A stretch of 64,000 nt of DNA, taken from the NCBI GenBank assembly GCA_016778465.1, contig JADHPM010000005.1, positions 1 to 64,000 of the forward strand. Reading direction: 5' to 3'. Below are positions 27,309-36,742 of this stretch, piece by piece; position 1 is the stretch's first letter; each line of letters begins with the position of its first letter. The notes under the pieces are model-generated. The model was given only the letters and a program-made list of their open reading frames with translations, ran no database searches and had not been told where the DNA came from. The position numbers and the translations under genes are program-made. The stretch comes from Methylophilaceae bacterium (lineage in GTDB: Bacteria > Pseudomonadota > Gammaproteobacteria > Burkholderiales > Methylophilaceae).

Positions 27309-29243
27309 TTATAAACTTTTTAAAAATTCAATCACCTCATTTTCATCTCTGCTTCTCTTATAAGGGGGCAGGCTTTGCCAAAATTTCTTTCCATAAGATC
27401 TTGAGATTAATCTGGGGTCAGTTATCACAAGAACTCCAAGGTCATTTGCATCACGAATTAGTCTTCCCGTTCCTTGCTTCAGCTGGATCACTGCCTGAGG
27501 AACTTGGTACTTCATAAAAGGATTATGGCCCTGGTTTTTGTAATATTTAATCTTGGATTCAAAGATTGGATCTCCAGGTGAATGAAAGGGTAATTTATCA
27601 ATCACTACCATAGATAAACTGGAGCCTCTGACATCGACTCCCTCCCAAAAGCTTAATGACCCAATCAGAATTGAAAACCCGTCAGTAACAAATCTCTCAA
27701 TTAATTTTTGCCGAGACTCGTCCCCCTGCGTTAAAACAGGTATTTTCAATGATTTTTTTTCTAACTCATCTTTCAAGTAAGAACTAATCTCAGAAACACC
27801 CTTGAGGCTCGTAGATAGAATAAATGTTCTCCCTTTAAGCGCCTCGATTAATGGACTAACTTTTTGGACAAGCGATAAATTAAAGCTCATATCATTTGGT
27901 TCCGGCATGCCTTGGGGTGAATACAAAATACTATTTTTTTTATAGTCAAATGGGCTATTGTATTTTTCTAATCTGGCCTCATTGAGACCCATTGTATTTT
28001 GAAAATGATCAAATTTTTCATCCACAGTTAATGTGGCAGAGGTAAAAACCCATGCGACATCATTATCCTCACGAAAGTCTTTAAACTTCTCTGCGATACT
28101 CAAAGGGGTAATGTTAAATTGAATGGACCTTGAAAAGATTTCTAGCCAATAAATATTTTCATCGCTTCTGTTTTTTAACCAATGAGATATTTCATTATTT
28201 AGATTCCTTAAACGCTCCAGATTTTTCTTGAATTCTGGGCCTTGATCACTTATTTTCTCTAAAAAGTTATATAGATCACAAAAAAATTCTGACACTGTCC
28301 TTAAAGCCTCTAAGACTTTATCAATGCAATCAATGTTGCCAAAAAGTAAACGCTCGTTTTTTTTTGTGAATAATAATTGTAGAGATTCAATTGCTTGCGG
28401 AAGCTCTTTATTAACTGTTAAAAAAATCTCATCACTGATTGCTAATTTTATCGACATTTGATGAAGATCTTGTATCAATTGTAAACATTGATTAGTTGAA
28501 AAGTTGTTACCCAGAAAAAAGGATGCAATATCGGGAACTTGGTGCGCCTCATCAAAAATAACGGTATCTACCGTAGGTAAAATTTGAGATATTTCTTCAT
28601 CTTTTAAGATAAAATCTGCAAAAAATAAATGGTGATTCACGATAATTATTTCTGAGCCTAATGCCTTTTTTCGAGCTTTTAAAAAAAAGCATTGTTTTGC
28701 GAAATCACAACTGGCACCGAGACAATTTTCATTTGTTGATGTAACCATTGGCCATACAGTAGAGTTCTCCGAAATATCATGAATTTCTGAAATTTCTCCT
28801 GCTTTGGAATGGTCAGAAAATACTTTAATAGACTGAACTGACTTTGCGTCCTCCCTATTTAAAAATTGTCCTTCAAGTAAAGAATTTTCTAACCTTTGCT
28901 GACATATATAATTTGCTCGACCCTTCAGAACAGAAACTTCAACTGGTGCCTTCAAAGCACTGCGTACAATCGGTAAATCTTTTATATAGAGCTGATCTTG
29001 AAGATTTTTTGTTGCAGTCGAAATTATAACTTTCTTACCATTTGCCAAGGCTGGTACTAAGTAGGCGAAAGTTTTTCCAATACCTGTGCCCGCTTCAACT
29101 ATCAATGAGGAATTCGAAGCGATTGTTTCATTTACAGCTTGAGCCATATTAATTTGATCTTGTCGAATTTGATATTGCTCTATTATTTTCGATAACGGGC
29201 CACTCGAACCAAAAAAGTCATACAGAAAATGATTCTCGATCAC
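27309..29243 (-). CDS. DinG/YoaA-type Fe-S ATP-dependent DNA helicase
   Basis: A 5'-3' superfamily 2 helicase of the XPD/DinG class, 644 residues. Walker A is VEAGTGIGKTFAYLVP, the DEAH box is FDEAHQVPD, and the C-terminal half carries GSLSFWEGVDVRG and QLKQGTGRLIRD. Four cysteines between helicase motifs (YICQQ, NENCLGASCDFAKQC) can hold a 4Fe-4S cluster. Size and the lack of an exonuclease domain fit YoaA or short DinG proteins, which act in repair of stalled forks. It lies 4 bases downstream of a SelW-like gene and 7 bases before tsaB. Confidence 0.93.
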   Translation of the reverse strand: MIENHFLYDFFGSSGPLSKIIEQYQIRQDQINMAQAVNETIASNSSLIVEAGTGIGKTFAYLVPALANGKKVIISTATKNLQDQLYIKDLPIVRSALKAPVEVSVLKGRANYICQQRLENSLLEGQFLNREDAKSVQSIKVFSDHSKAGEISEIHDISENSTVWPMVTSTNENCLGASCDFAKQCFFLKARKKALGSEIIIVNHHLFFADFILKDEEISQILPTVDTVIFDEAHQVPDIASFFLGNNFSTNQCLQLIQDLHQMSIKLAISDEIFLTVNKELPQAIESLQLLFTKKNERLLFGNIDCIDKVLEALRTVSEFFCDLYNFLEKISDQGPEFKKNLERLRNLNNEISHWLKNRSDENIYWLEIFSRSIQFNITPLSIAEKFKDFREDNDVAWVFTSATLTVDEKFDHFQNTMGLNEARLEKYNSPFDYKKNSILYSPQGMPEPNDMSFNLSLVQKVSPLIEALKGRTFILSTSLKGVSEISSYLKDELEKKSLKIPVLTQGDESRQKLIERFVTDGFSILIGSLSFWEGVDVRGSSLSMVVIDKLPFHSPGDPIFESKIKYYKNQGHNPFMKYQVPQAVIQLKQGTGRLIRDANDLGVLVITDPRLISRSYGKKFWQSLPPYKRSRDENEVIEFLKSL

Positions 29244-29247
29244 TGCG

Positions 29248-29523
29248 TTATCTATCGCTATGACCGAGCGATCGTTCAGGATCTATCTCATCCCTTAGTC
29301 GCTGTTTAATAAACTTTATATCAATAAATCCTGCTTCGTCATGTCGAGAGAAAATCAACTTTTCGTTAAACCAAACTTCAAATCTTCCACCATCAACAGG
29401 AACCAAACTTAATTGGTGTATGTCGTTAGAAAAGGTATGTAAAATTTCTTGAGCCATCCATGAGGCTCTGGGTAACCAATTACATTGGGTGCAGTAGTGA
29501 ATTTTTATTGAATCAATAGGCAT
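29248..29523 (-). CDS. SelT/SelW/SelH (Rdx) family thioredoxin-like protein
   Basis: The 91-residue protein has the Rdx family start IKIHYCTQCNWLPRASWMAQE with a CxxC redox pair near residue 11, and the later VPVDGGRFEVWFNEKLIFSRHDEAGF strand region. In this bacterial family cysteine replaces the selenocysteine of animal SelW. Biochemical function in bacteria is not firmly known; a redox role is inferred. It is the first gene of the selW-dinG-tsaB-rimI-holD-like run on the minus strand, divergent from ctpA. Confidence 0.9.
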   Translation of the reverse strand: MPIDSIKIHYCTQCNWLPRASWMAQEILHTFSNDIHQLSLVPVDGGRFEVWFNEKLIFSRHDEAGFIDIKFIKQRLRDEIDPERSLGHSDR

Positions 29524-29609
29524 ACTAAAATTAAGAGATGTAATTTAATAAATATTAAAACTAAGGTATATTCTTTATAACTTAAAGTTAAAGGCGATGA
29601 AAGTAAATA

Positions 29610-30992
29610 ATGAAAAATAAAATACAAAAATTTGGTTGGATCGTTTCTGGGATAATTCTTGGGATCTTTTTTAGTTTTAACTTACCCCTTCTAGCTGACA
29701 AAACACAACCCTCTTCTCTGCCTATTGAGGATTTAAGAACTTTTGCAGAAGTCTTCGGTAAAATTAAAACAGATTATGTCGACGAAATTGAAGATAAACA
29801 GTTAATTAATGAAGCTCTCGCGGGGATGTTAGCTGGTTTAGACCCGCATTCAACCTTTTTGGATCTCGACAGTTTTAAAGAAATGCAGCAAGGAACTACT
29901 GGAGAATTTGGTGGTTTGGGCATTGAGGTGGGCATGGAGGATGGTTTTGTTAAAGTAATTTCGCCAATTGAAGATACTCCTGCTTATAAAGCAGGCTTAA
30001 AGACAGGTGATTTGATTATGCGCTTAGATGAGACGCAAGTGAAAGGCCTGACATTAAATGAAGCAGTAAAAATCATGCGTGGTAAGCCCGGAACTTCCAT
30101 TAAGTTACAAATTCTCAGGAAAGGTTTAGATACGCCATTGGAAGTGACAATTGTAAGGTCACAAATAAAAACAAAAAGTGTTAAAGCAAAAATTGTTGAG
30201 CCGAATTATGGGTACGTAAGAATTACTCAATTCCAAGAGAGGACCAGTCAAGATTTAGCAGACGCCTTGACTAAATTAAGAAAAGAAAATAAACATGCAC
30301 TCAACGGCATGATTCTTGATCTTAGAAACAATCCTGGTGGACTTCTAAATGCTGCAGTAGGCGTTTCATCCGCTTTCTTGCAGGACGGCGATTTGGTTGT
30401 TTATACAGAAGGTCGAGCTCAAGATTCCAAGATGCATCTTACTTCAATACCAGAAAACTTTATAAGAGATTTTCCTAGAAATAAAAATTACTTCGACAAG
30501 GTGCCCCAGGATATTAAAGATGTACCTCTTGTCGTGTTAGTCAATAATGGCTCTGCCTCTGCCTCGGAGATTGTCGCGGGTGCATTGCAAGATCACAAAA
30601 GGGCTACAATTATTGGCACTCGAAGCTTTGGTAAAGGTTCTGTGCAAAGTATCCTACCCATGAATAATGGAACTGCCATCAAACTTACGACGGCTCTATA
30701 CTTCACACCTAATGGAAGATCCATTCAATCTAAAGGAATTGAACCCGATATCTTTGTCGATGATGGCTTTGAACAATTTGCTGTCAGAGAAGAGGATGTT
30801 ACAAATCACATCGTAAATCCTCAGGGCGAAGAAGGTGCAGATAAGAAAACTGATAAAAACATAACCCCCCCTGCCGATGGCGGAGAAGCCTTAAGAAGTT
30901 TCAAACCTATCGAGCTAGGCGGTGAAGATGATACTCAATTTCAACAAGCACTAAATATTCTTAAGGCGATTGATATTCATCAAAAAAATTAA
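29610..30992 (+). CDS. ctpA: Carboxy-terminal processing protease, S41 family
   Basis: CtpA/Prc-type serine protease of 460 residues with an N-terminal signal anchor (GWIVSGIILGIFFSFNLPLLA), so it acts in the periplasm. A PDZ domain spans about residues 95-180 (GEFGGLGIEVGMEDGFVKVISPIEDTPAYKAGL). The catalytic core has LDLRNNPGGLL, the nucleophile Ser in NNGSASASEIVAGAL and the base Lys in GTRSFGKGSVQ. The C-terminus has a linker rich in Glu, Asp and Lys. Peptidoglycan hydrolases are typical substrates of such proteases; targets here are unknown. coq7 follows after 8 bases. Confidence 0.95.
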   Translation: MKNKIQKFGWIVSGIILGIFFSFNLPLLADKTQPSSLPIEDLRTFAEVFGKIKTDYVDEIEDKQLINEALAGMLAGLDPHSTFLDLDSFKEMQQGTTGEFGGLGIEVGMEDGFVKVISPIEDTPAYKAGLKTGDLIMRLDETQVKGLTLNEAVKIMRGKPGTSIKLQILRKGLDTPLEVTIVRSQIKTKSVKAKIVEPNYGYVRITQFQERTSQDLADALTKLRKENKHALNGMILDLRNNPGGLLNAAVGVSSAFLQDGDLVVYTEGRAQDSKMHLTSIPENFIRDFPRNKNYFDKVPQDIKDVPLVVLVNNGSASASEIVAGALQDHKRATIIGTRSFGKGSVQSILPMNNGTAIKLTTALYFTPNGRSIQSKGIEPDIFVDDGFEQFAVREEDVTNHIVNPQGEEGADKKTDKNITPPADGGEALRSFKPIELGGEDDTQFQQALNILKAIDIHQKN

Positions 30993-31000
30993 TTTCTTCT

Positions 31001-31624
31001 ATGATTGATAAGTTAATCAGCGAAATCGATAAAAGCCTAAAGATTTTATCAGCTTCACCTGTTGGAAACAGAGCTAGGCCTGACCTTAATATTCCTGATT
31101 CAAAAATGCTTCCTGAAGCTGATAAACATCTTCACGCGAAATTTATGAGAGTCAATCATACGGGTGAGGTATGTGCCCAAGGTTTATATCGAGGTCAACT
31201 TTTCTTTAATAAAAATCCAAATATTAAATCTGAGCTTGAGAAAGCTGCGCGAGAGGAAATAGACCATCTCGTTTGGTGTGAGGAGCGCATCAATGAATTG
31301 GGTGGGAAAACGAGCCTCTTGAACCCTCTTTTTTATTTTGGCTCATTTGTAGTTGGGAGCATGGCAAGCATTGTTGACGATAAATATAATTTAGGATTTT
31401 TGTCTGAAACTGAAAAACAAGTTTCCGCACATTTAGAAAGTCATCTAAATGAAATTAATCAAGAGGACAAAAAAACGTTAACAATCATTGAAACAATGAA
31501 AAAAGAGGAGGAACTGCATCAAGCCTCAGCAATTAATTTAGGCGCCAAGAAATTACCGAAAATAATTCAAACAATAATGAAAAAAACTGCTAAATTAATG
31601 ACAACTTCAACCTTCCATATTTAA
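31001..31624 (+). CDS. coq7: 2-polyprenyl-3-methyl-6-methoxy-1,4-benzoquinone hydroxylase
   Basis: Coq7 is a di-iron monooxygenase that hydroxylates demethoxyubiquinone late in aerobic ubiquinone synthesis. The 207-residue protein has the iron ligands in NHTGEVCAQGLYRGQ, REEIDHLVWCEERI, and the later SAHLESHLNEI and MKKEEELHQASA segments, arranged as a four-helix ferritin-like bundle. It is membrane associated through SFVVGSMASIVDD. The family name is certain. The aerobic hydroxylase fits the oxygen-respiring character of the rest of the window. No clear ribosome site precedes its ATG. Confidence 0.95.
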   Translation: MIDKLISEIDKSLKILSASPVGNRARPDLNIPDSKMLPEADKHLHAKFMRVNHTGEVCAQGLYRGQLFFNKNPNIKSELEKAAREEIDHLVWCEERINELGGKTSLLNPLFYFGSFVVGSMASIVDDKYNLGFLSETEKQVSAHLESHLNEINQEDKKTLTIIETMKKEEELHQASAINLGAKKLPKIIQTIMKKTAKLMTTSTFHI

Positions 31625-31626
31625 TC

Positions 31627-31941
31627 ATGCAAAAATTTAAAGATGTTCTTGAAACGCTCGAAGATGCAAGTCATATTAAAAAAATTGAATTTTATAACAA
31701 AGATAAAGAGTTAGTGGGCCATATTGAAAATAAGCCTGGCAGCATGGGTTCCATGAAAGTTTATCATCACCTCTGGCGAGTTTTTGGCGAGCTTAATCTT
31801 GATGCAGCTGCAGAAGGTTTGGATCTTTATTCTGAACACACTGAGGAGGCCCAAAACCATCCTGGTAAACATCCAAATATAGACCGCCTGCTTGATATTA
31901 TTGAAACCGAAGAAGTTTATTCAATCAAACTAAAAAAATAA
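31627..31941 (+). CDS. Conserved small protein, probably DUF2322
   Basis: A 104-residue soluble protein. The segments VGHIENKPGSMGSMKVYHHLW, DAAAEGLDLYSEHTEEAQNHPGKHPNIDRLLDI look like the DUF2322 family as I remember it; the assignment was made from memory and not by search. The histidine-rich HPGKHPNIDRL stretch is the most distinctive. Function is unknown. It starts 2 bases after coq7 and is the last gene of the ctpA-coq7 run; the convergent osmC stop lies one base away. Confidence 0.75.
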   Translation: MQKFKDVLETLEDASHIKKIEFYNKDKELVGHIENKPGSMGSMKVYHHLWRVFGELNLDAAAEGLDLYSEHTEEAQNHPGKHPNIDRLLDIIETEEVYSIKLKK

Positions 31942-31942
31942 T

Positions 31943-32356
31943 TTAACTTAGAATCTCATAGTCATGCGTTATGTTGACTGACTGGCCAAGCATTATCGAT
32001 GCTGAGCAATACTTCTCAGCAGATAACTTTATCGCCCGCTCGACAATATTAGGATCAAGATTTTTACCCTTAAAAACAAAATGTATATGAATTAACTTGA
32101 ATACTTTAGGAATTGTATCTACCCTCTCAGCTTCAATTATTGCCTCGCAACTTTCTACTATTTGCCTTGATTTTTTAAGGATCGTGACTACATCAAAAGA
32201 CGTACATCCACCCATGCTAATCAGCAGAGCCTCCATAGGGCGCATACCTTTATTTTTTCCACCTAGCTCACTTGGTCCATCCATTACAAATGAATGTTTC
32301 GCTTCATTTTCACCCTCAAAACTTACGCCATCCAACCAACGGACGTTAACTTTCAT
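31943..32356 (-). CDS. OsmC family protein
   Basis: The 137-residue protein has the OsmC/YhfA pattern: MEALLISMGGCTSFDVVTILKK with one redox cysteine near residue 52 and AEKYCSASIMLGQSVNITHDYEI with the second near residue 118. OsmC-type peroxidases use such a pair to reduce organic hydroperoxides; the YhfA branch is less well characterised, and this sequence looks closer to that branch. The ATG shares a base with the FKBP stop codon (TAATG), so the two are coupled. It ends one base from the convergent DUF2322 gene. Confidence 0.9.
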   Translation of the reverse strand: MKVNVRWLDGVSFEGENEAKHSFVMDGPSELGGKNKGMRPMEALLISMGGCTSFDVVTILKKSRQIVESCEAIIEAERVDTIPKVFKLIHIHFVFKGKNLDPNIVERAIKLSAEKYCSASIMLGQSVNITHDYEILS

Positions 32357-32802
32357 TACTTAATATCCAATAACTCAACATCAAACACTAGGTCTGCATT
32401 TGGCGGAATTACATTGCCAGCACCACGACGGCCATAACCCATCTCACTTGGAATAATTATTGTTCGCTGACCGCCTATCTTCATACCAGCAAAACCCTCA
32501 TCCCATCCTTTGATAACTTGGCCCACACCTAGCATAAAACTAAAAGGCTCTCTTCTATCCAGTGAACTATCAAATTTTTTACCCTTGCCATCTTTTGAAT
32601 TAGCGTCATAAAGCCAACCTGTATAGTGAACGGTTATAGACAATCCTTTTTCTGCCTCCCTGCCCTCGCCCTGCTTTATATCTGTAATAGTTAATTCTTG
32701 TATACCTTTTGTCATTTTTTTATCCTCTATTGATAATTCAATCGCCCCCAGAAGAAAAACTTGAAAAAATAGAAAAAGAGTGATTAAAAAATTTTTTGTC
32801 AT
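32356..32802 (-). CDS. FKBP-type peptidyl-prolyl isomerase, exported
   Basis: A 148-residue protein with a signal peptide ([21 protein letters not shown]) and one FKBP domain. The domain shows [62 protein letters not shown] and the final [16 protein letters not shown], a near-complete canonical active site. It should help fold proteins in the periplasm. It follows dacB by 12 bases and is coupled to osmC by a one-base overlap. Confidence 0.94.
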   Translation of the reverse strand: MTKNFLITLFLFFQVFLLGAIELSIEDKKMTKGIQELTITDIKQGEGREAEKGLSITVHYTGWLYDANSKDGKGKKFDSSLDRREPFSFMLGVGQVIKGWDEGFAGMKIGGQRTIIIPSEMGYGRRGAGNVIPPNADLVFDVELLDIK

Positions 32803-32814
32803 AATTTCCTCTAG

Positions 32815-34230
32815 CTAATTTAAATAAAAAGTCCTGTTTATTAATTTTTCTTGCAAATTTAAAGACAGATCAGATTTTTTGTCGTTTATGATAAAAACAA
32901 ACAGTATCATTTCTTTTTTTTCATTTTGAAAAAAACCTGCAATCCCATTAACATCTCTTAAGGAACCTGTTTTAAAGTGTCCCTTAGAATTAATGGGCGA
33001 ATATACCATTCTTTTTTCTAAGGTACCATCAATTGCAGAAATGGGAAATGATGCAACTAATTCTGGCATCAATGGATGATGATATATCTCCAATAAAATA
33101 TTTTTTAATTGTTTGCTTGAAATTTTTATATTTCTTGAGAGGCCGGCTCCATTATCTATATATAGATCGACGTTTGTGTAACCTCGATTCATAAACCAGT
33201 CATTTACATATCTATTCACCATACCTTCATCTGCGGGCGTTGCTGAGCTCTCTGTAATCATAGTAAGCATTAAATTTCTAGACATTAAGTTAAGGCTATA
33301 CTTGTTGATATCTCTGATTGTCTCACTTAATCTTCTGGACTGGTGTGTTGCGATCAAAATCAAATCATCAATTTTATTATTTGTATATTTATAAGACCCA
33401 TTAAAAATTCCCCCATTCTGATGCCATAGTTTTTTAAATATTTCAAAGAAATATTTTCCATTTTCCATGACAGAAAGATCAATTTCTTTATTTTTACAAC
33501 TCTTACTAAATTTTCCCTCAAATAAAATAGCTGACCGTTCTAACTCCTGCTTGACTTCATACTTCATCGCACTCCTCCAGCCCCGGCATGTTTCTTGGCT
33601 CAAAGAGAGCTTATTTATAATTTCAAAGTTTTCTAGCCTTGGGTCGGTTTCAATGTGAATCTTATTTTTTTCCTGAATAAACTTAAAGTTCATTGTGTTG
33701 CTTTGAATAGATATTGCGTTGGGAAGAACGTTGTATGCTCTCATCGGATCTTCATCAAAATCTATTATCTTTGGTAATGCCCCAAAATAACTTGTATTGA
33801 GAATCAAATTGCCATTAATCTCTCTAATCCCTCTATCCCTTAATTCTCTGACCATTTTTTCAAGGTCATTAATTGAAAAGGAGGCATCTCCTCTTCCTTT
33901 AAAAATTACATTTCCATCTAGCAATTGGTCTTCTACTTTTCCTTGGATATACAAATCTGATTGCCATTGAAAATTTGGCCCTAACTCTTCTATAGCCATA
34001 AAAGATGTGAGAATTTTTACGAGTGACGCAACATTAAATAATTTATTTTCGTTATGAGAAAATGTTAATTTTTTTGGGTCATTGAGGTTTTCAATTATTA
34101 AAGTGTAATTTTTTTTATCAAAAGAATAGGTGTTTAGTATTTTTTGAATTTCAAGGTTTTCACTTGCATGTGAAAAAAAGCTCCAAAACAAAATTAATAC
34201 AAATACTGGTTGCTTTAAATTACATTGCAT
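32815..34230 (-). CDS. dacB: D-alanyl-D-alanine carboxypeptidase/endopeptidase (PBP4 type)
   Basis: A class C low-molecular-weight penicillin-binding protein of about 471 residues with a signal peptide ending near FFSHASENL. Serine-protease-like motifs are SLVK (the SxxK nucleophile motif in FNVASLVKILTSF), YSLN (SxN) and FKTGSLRDVNGIAGF (KTG). It trims or cleaves peptidoglycan cross-links in the periplasm. The track start is a GTG at 34242 inside bioA; the ATG four codons later, with GGA at suitable distance, is preferred and still overlaps the bioA end. Confidence 0.92.
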   Translation of the reverse strand: MQCNLKQPVFVLILFWSFFSHASENLEIQKILNTYSFDKKNYTLIIENLNDPKKLTFSHNENKLFNVASLVKILTSFMAIEELGPNFQWQSDLYIQGKVEDQLLDGNVIFKGRGDASFSINDLEKMVRELRDRGIREINGNLILNTSYFGALPKIIDFDEDPMRAYNVLPNAISIQSNTMNFKFIQEKNKIHIETDPRLENFEIINKLSLSQETCRGWRSAMKYEVKQELERSAILFEGKFSKSCKNKEIDLSVMENGKYFFEIFKKLWHQNGGIFNGSYKYTNNKIDDLILIATHQSRRLSETIRDINKYSLNLMSRNLMLTMITESSATPADEGMVNRYVNDWFMNRGYTNVDLYIDNGAGLSRNIKISSKQLKNILLEIYHHPLMPELVASFPISAIDGTLEKRMVYSPINSKGHFKTGSLRDVNGIAGFFQNEKKEMILFVFIINDKKSDLSLNLQEKLINRTFYLN

Positions 34231-35524
34231 TTTCAATTCCACGCAATAAAACGTTAATCATAAATTTTGCTTCCGTTTTCTTAATGCAATAAGGGGGCAT
34301 CAAATAAAATGTGGATCCGATTGGCCTGATCAGAAGGCCATGCTGAAGGCAAAATTTTTGTATTTTTAGTGGATCGATTTTATGATCCACTTCAAATGCC
34401 CATATCATGCCCTGATTTCTAAAATTTTTGACGGGAAAACTTTTTAAGTCTGATAAAAGCCTATTGATCATTTTTGTTTTTTGTCGATTAGATTGAATAA
34501 TTTTTTGTTTTTTAAAAATAGATAACGTTGCCAAAGCTGCAGCGCATGCAAGCGGATTACCTGTGTAACTGTGGGAATGTAAAAAACCATACGCAATTCT
34601 GTCATGATAAAAAGTACGATAAACTTTTTTAGTGGTTAAAACCGCTGATAAGGGTAAATATCCACCCGTTAACCCTTTTGATAAACAAAGAAAATCTGGT
34701 GAAATTTTTGCTTGCTGATAAGCAAACATTGAACCTGTCCTTCCAAATCCAACTGCAACCTCGTCTGCAATTAAATGGATTTCGAATTCTTTGCAGAGCC
34801 TTGCGACGCCATGGAGATAATTTTTGGAGTGCATTGCCATTCCCCCTGCGCACTGAACTAAGGGTTCTATAATCATTGCACTAATTGAGTTATGTTTTTT
34901 TTCAAATACACATCTCAATTCATCTAATTTTTTTTTCTCAAACTCTTCTTGTGTTTCGTTTTCTGAATGATCTCGCCAATCTGGGGAATCAACTTGAATA
35001 TGTTTTTTTAGGAGATTTTTGTATGATTCTTTAAAAATAGGTACAGAAGTTACTGAAAGAGCGCCGAGCGTTTCCCCATGGTAGCTCTTACGTAAATATA
35101 CAAGCTTATTCTTTTGTTGTTTTTTATTTTGTCTCCAATAATGTGTACTCATTTTGATAGCAATTTCAATGGCGTTAGCCCCATCGCTGCCATAAAAACA
35201 ATGTCCAAGTTTTGTTAGCCTGGATAGTTCTTCAGATAATTCTATTACAGGCTCATGAGTTAAACCTGCAATCATTGAATGCTCTAATAGATCAATTTGT
35301 TTTTTTATCTTTGCCTTAATCAGGGGATTATTATGGCCAAATAAATTAACCCACCATGAGCTTGTTGCATCAAGATACTTCTTTTCATCAAAATCATATA
35401 GCCATACACCTTTGCCCCTTTTAATAGGAATGAGGTTATCTTGATTGTAATGCTTCATTTGAGAACAAGGATGCCATACTGACTTTAAACTTCTTCTAAT
35501 AATATTTTTATTGAGTGATTTCAT
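34220..35524 (-). CDS. bioA: Adenosylmethionine-8-amino-7-oxononanoate aminotransferase
   Basis: BioA converts KAPA to DAPA in biotin synthesis using SAM as amino donor. The PLP enzyme has SVWHPCSQMKHY and YLDATSSWWVNLFGHNNP at the N-terminus, FYGSDGANAIEIAIKMS, the DEVAVGFGRTG cofactor region and the Schiff-base lysine in CLSKGLTGGYLPL. With the ATG at 35524 it has 434 residues; this start forms an ATGA overlap with the preceding aldo/keto reductase and replaces the track start at 35545. No other bio gene lies in the window. Confidence 0.95.
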   Translation of the reverse strand: MKSLNKNIIRRSLKSVWHPCSQMKHYNQDNLIPIKRGKGVWLYDFDEKKYLDATSSWWVNLFGHNNPLIKAKIKKQIDLLEHSMIAGLTHEPVIELSEELSRLTKLGHCFYGSDGANAIEIAIKMSTHYWRQNKKQQKNKLVYLRKSYHGETLGALSVTSVPIFKESYKNLLKKHIQVDSPDWRDHSENETQEEFEKKKLDELRCVFEKKHNSISAMIIEPLVQCAGGMAMHSKNYLHGVARLCKEFEIHLIADEVAVGFGRTGSMFAYQQAKISPDFLCLSKGLTGGYLPLSAVLTTKKVYRTFYHDRIAYGFLHSHSYTGNPLACAAALATLSIFKKQKIIQSNRQKTKMINRLLSDLKSFPVKNFRNQGMIWAFEVDHKIDPLKIQKFCLQHGLLIRPIGSTFYLMPPYCIKKTEAKFMINVLLRGIENAM

Positions 35525-36591
35525 GGGGCAGGATTCATGTGACACAAATGAACATGTTCTATTTCATTAAGTATTGAGTCTGAAAGTTGAAAATTAAATG
35601 CTTTTAGGTTTTCTCTGAGTTGAGCCATGTTTGTCGCACCAATGACAGTGCTTGTAGTAAACCATTGATGATAAACAAAACTTAATGCCATTTGAGTCAT
35701 ACTCAATTTATTTGCTTTTGCTACTCTTGAATAAGCTAACAAGGTATTCTTTACTCCTGGTTTATTGAAACGTTTCGCATATCCCTCAAACAAAGTAACA
35801 CGTCCCTTTTCGCTTGGATTATTTAAGTATTTTCCTGTTAAATGACCAAAAGCTAAGGGTGAATAGGCAAAAAACCCGATACCCTCTCTAAACAGAATCT
35901 CTGTCACCCCAAATTCAGCAATCCTATTTATCAGACTGTAAGAATTTTGAACCACGCTGATCAATGGTAGGTTTTCTTGCTTTGCAATTCTGATGAACTC
36001 AGTTAAGCCCCATGGCCACTCATTTGAAAGCGCTATATATCTTGCTTTACCTGCTTTGATAATATCCTCAAGCGCCCTTAATTGAGATTCAATGGATACC
36101 CATTTTATGGGCTCGTCATTTTTAAAATCATCTCTAGGATCAAATTTATATTGACCAAACATGGGAACATTTCTCTCTGGCCAATGCAGGTAGAGTATGT
36201 CAACATAATCAGTCTGCAGACGTTTCAATGAGGAATTTACTGCGTTTGTTATGTTCGTTTTATCAAGCGACTTTGGTCCGCCCCGAATCCATGATAGATC
36301 TCTGCGTGGGCCTGCAATTTTTGTAGATAGCACAAATGAGTCTCTTTGTTTCTTTTGTTTTATCCAATGGCCAATAATCGCTTCAGTTTTAGTACAGGTA
36401 TTTTCTTTTGGAGGCACTGGATATAATTCAGCACAATCAATACTGTTAATACCTTGATCAATAGCAAAATCCAATTGCTCAAATGACTCTTCCTGATTAT
36501 TTTGATCGCCAAAGGTCATTGTGCCGAGAGTTATCGGCGAAACAAATAAATCTGAGTGCCCCACCCTTGAATAATCTTTTTTTTCAAACAT
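35521..36591 (-). CDS. Aldo/keto reductase, Tas-like
   Basis: A 356-residue NADPH-type aldo/keto reductase barrel. Motifs are LGTMTFGDQNNQEESFEQLDFAIDQGINSIDCAELY with the catalytic Asp and Tyr, DILYLHWPER with the histidine, NEWPWGL and the C-terminal TSTVIGATNMAQLREN for cofactor binding. The sequence layout matches Tas/YccK-like members, which are broad carbonyl reductases with no settled substrate. The stop overlaps the bioA ATG, so the two are translated together; whether it aids biotin synthesis is not known. Confidence 0.92.
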   Translation of the reverse strand: MFEKKDYSRVGHSDLFVSPITLGTMTFGDQNNQEESFEQLDFAIDQGINSIDCAELYPVPPKENTCTKTEAIIGHWIKQKKQRDSFVLSTKIAGPRRDLSWIRGGPKSLDKTNITNAVNSSLKRLQTDYVDILYLHWPERNVPMFGQYKFDPRDDFKNDEPIKWVSIESQLRALEDIIKAGKARYIALSNEWPWGLTEFIRIAKQENLPLISVVQNSYSLINRIAEFGVTEILFREGIGFFAYSPLAFGHLTGKYLNNPSEKGRVTLFEGYAKRFNKPGVKNTLLAYSRVAKANKLSMTQMALSFVYHQWFTTSTVIGATNMAQLRENLKAFNFQLSDSILNEIEHVHLCHMNPAP

Positions 36592-36634
36592 CCTTATTTA
36601 TATTTAAATAATTTAAAAAAATATTTTTTTACCC

Positions 36635-36663
36635 TTGAATTTTACAATAATCGTCCCTATTAT
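36635..36663 (+). promoter_or_regulatory. Sigma-70 type promoter of groESL
   Basis: TTGAAT (36635-36640) and TATTAT (36658-36663) are separated by exactly 17 bases, a near-consensus vegetative promoter. The -10 ends where the CIRCE operator begins, so the transcription start should fall inside the operator. No sigma-32 type element was noticed. Confidence 0.82.
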
Positions 36664-36689
36664 TAGCACTCTATTGATTAGAGTGCTAA
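36663..36689 (+). promoter_or_regulatory. CIRCE operator (HrcA binding site) upstream of groES
   Basis: The inverted repeat TTAGCACTC, nine bases, GAGTGCTAA matches the canonical CIRCE consensus with no mismatch. HrcA binding here would block groESL transcription at normal temperature. It begins on the last base of the -10 element and lies 53 bases before the groES start. hrcA itself is not in the window. Confidence 0.97.
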
Positions 36690-36742
36690 AAAATTAGCGT
36701 TTAATGATTTTTTTAAGAATACACTATTAGGAGATTTAACAA

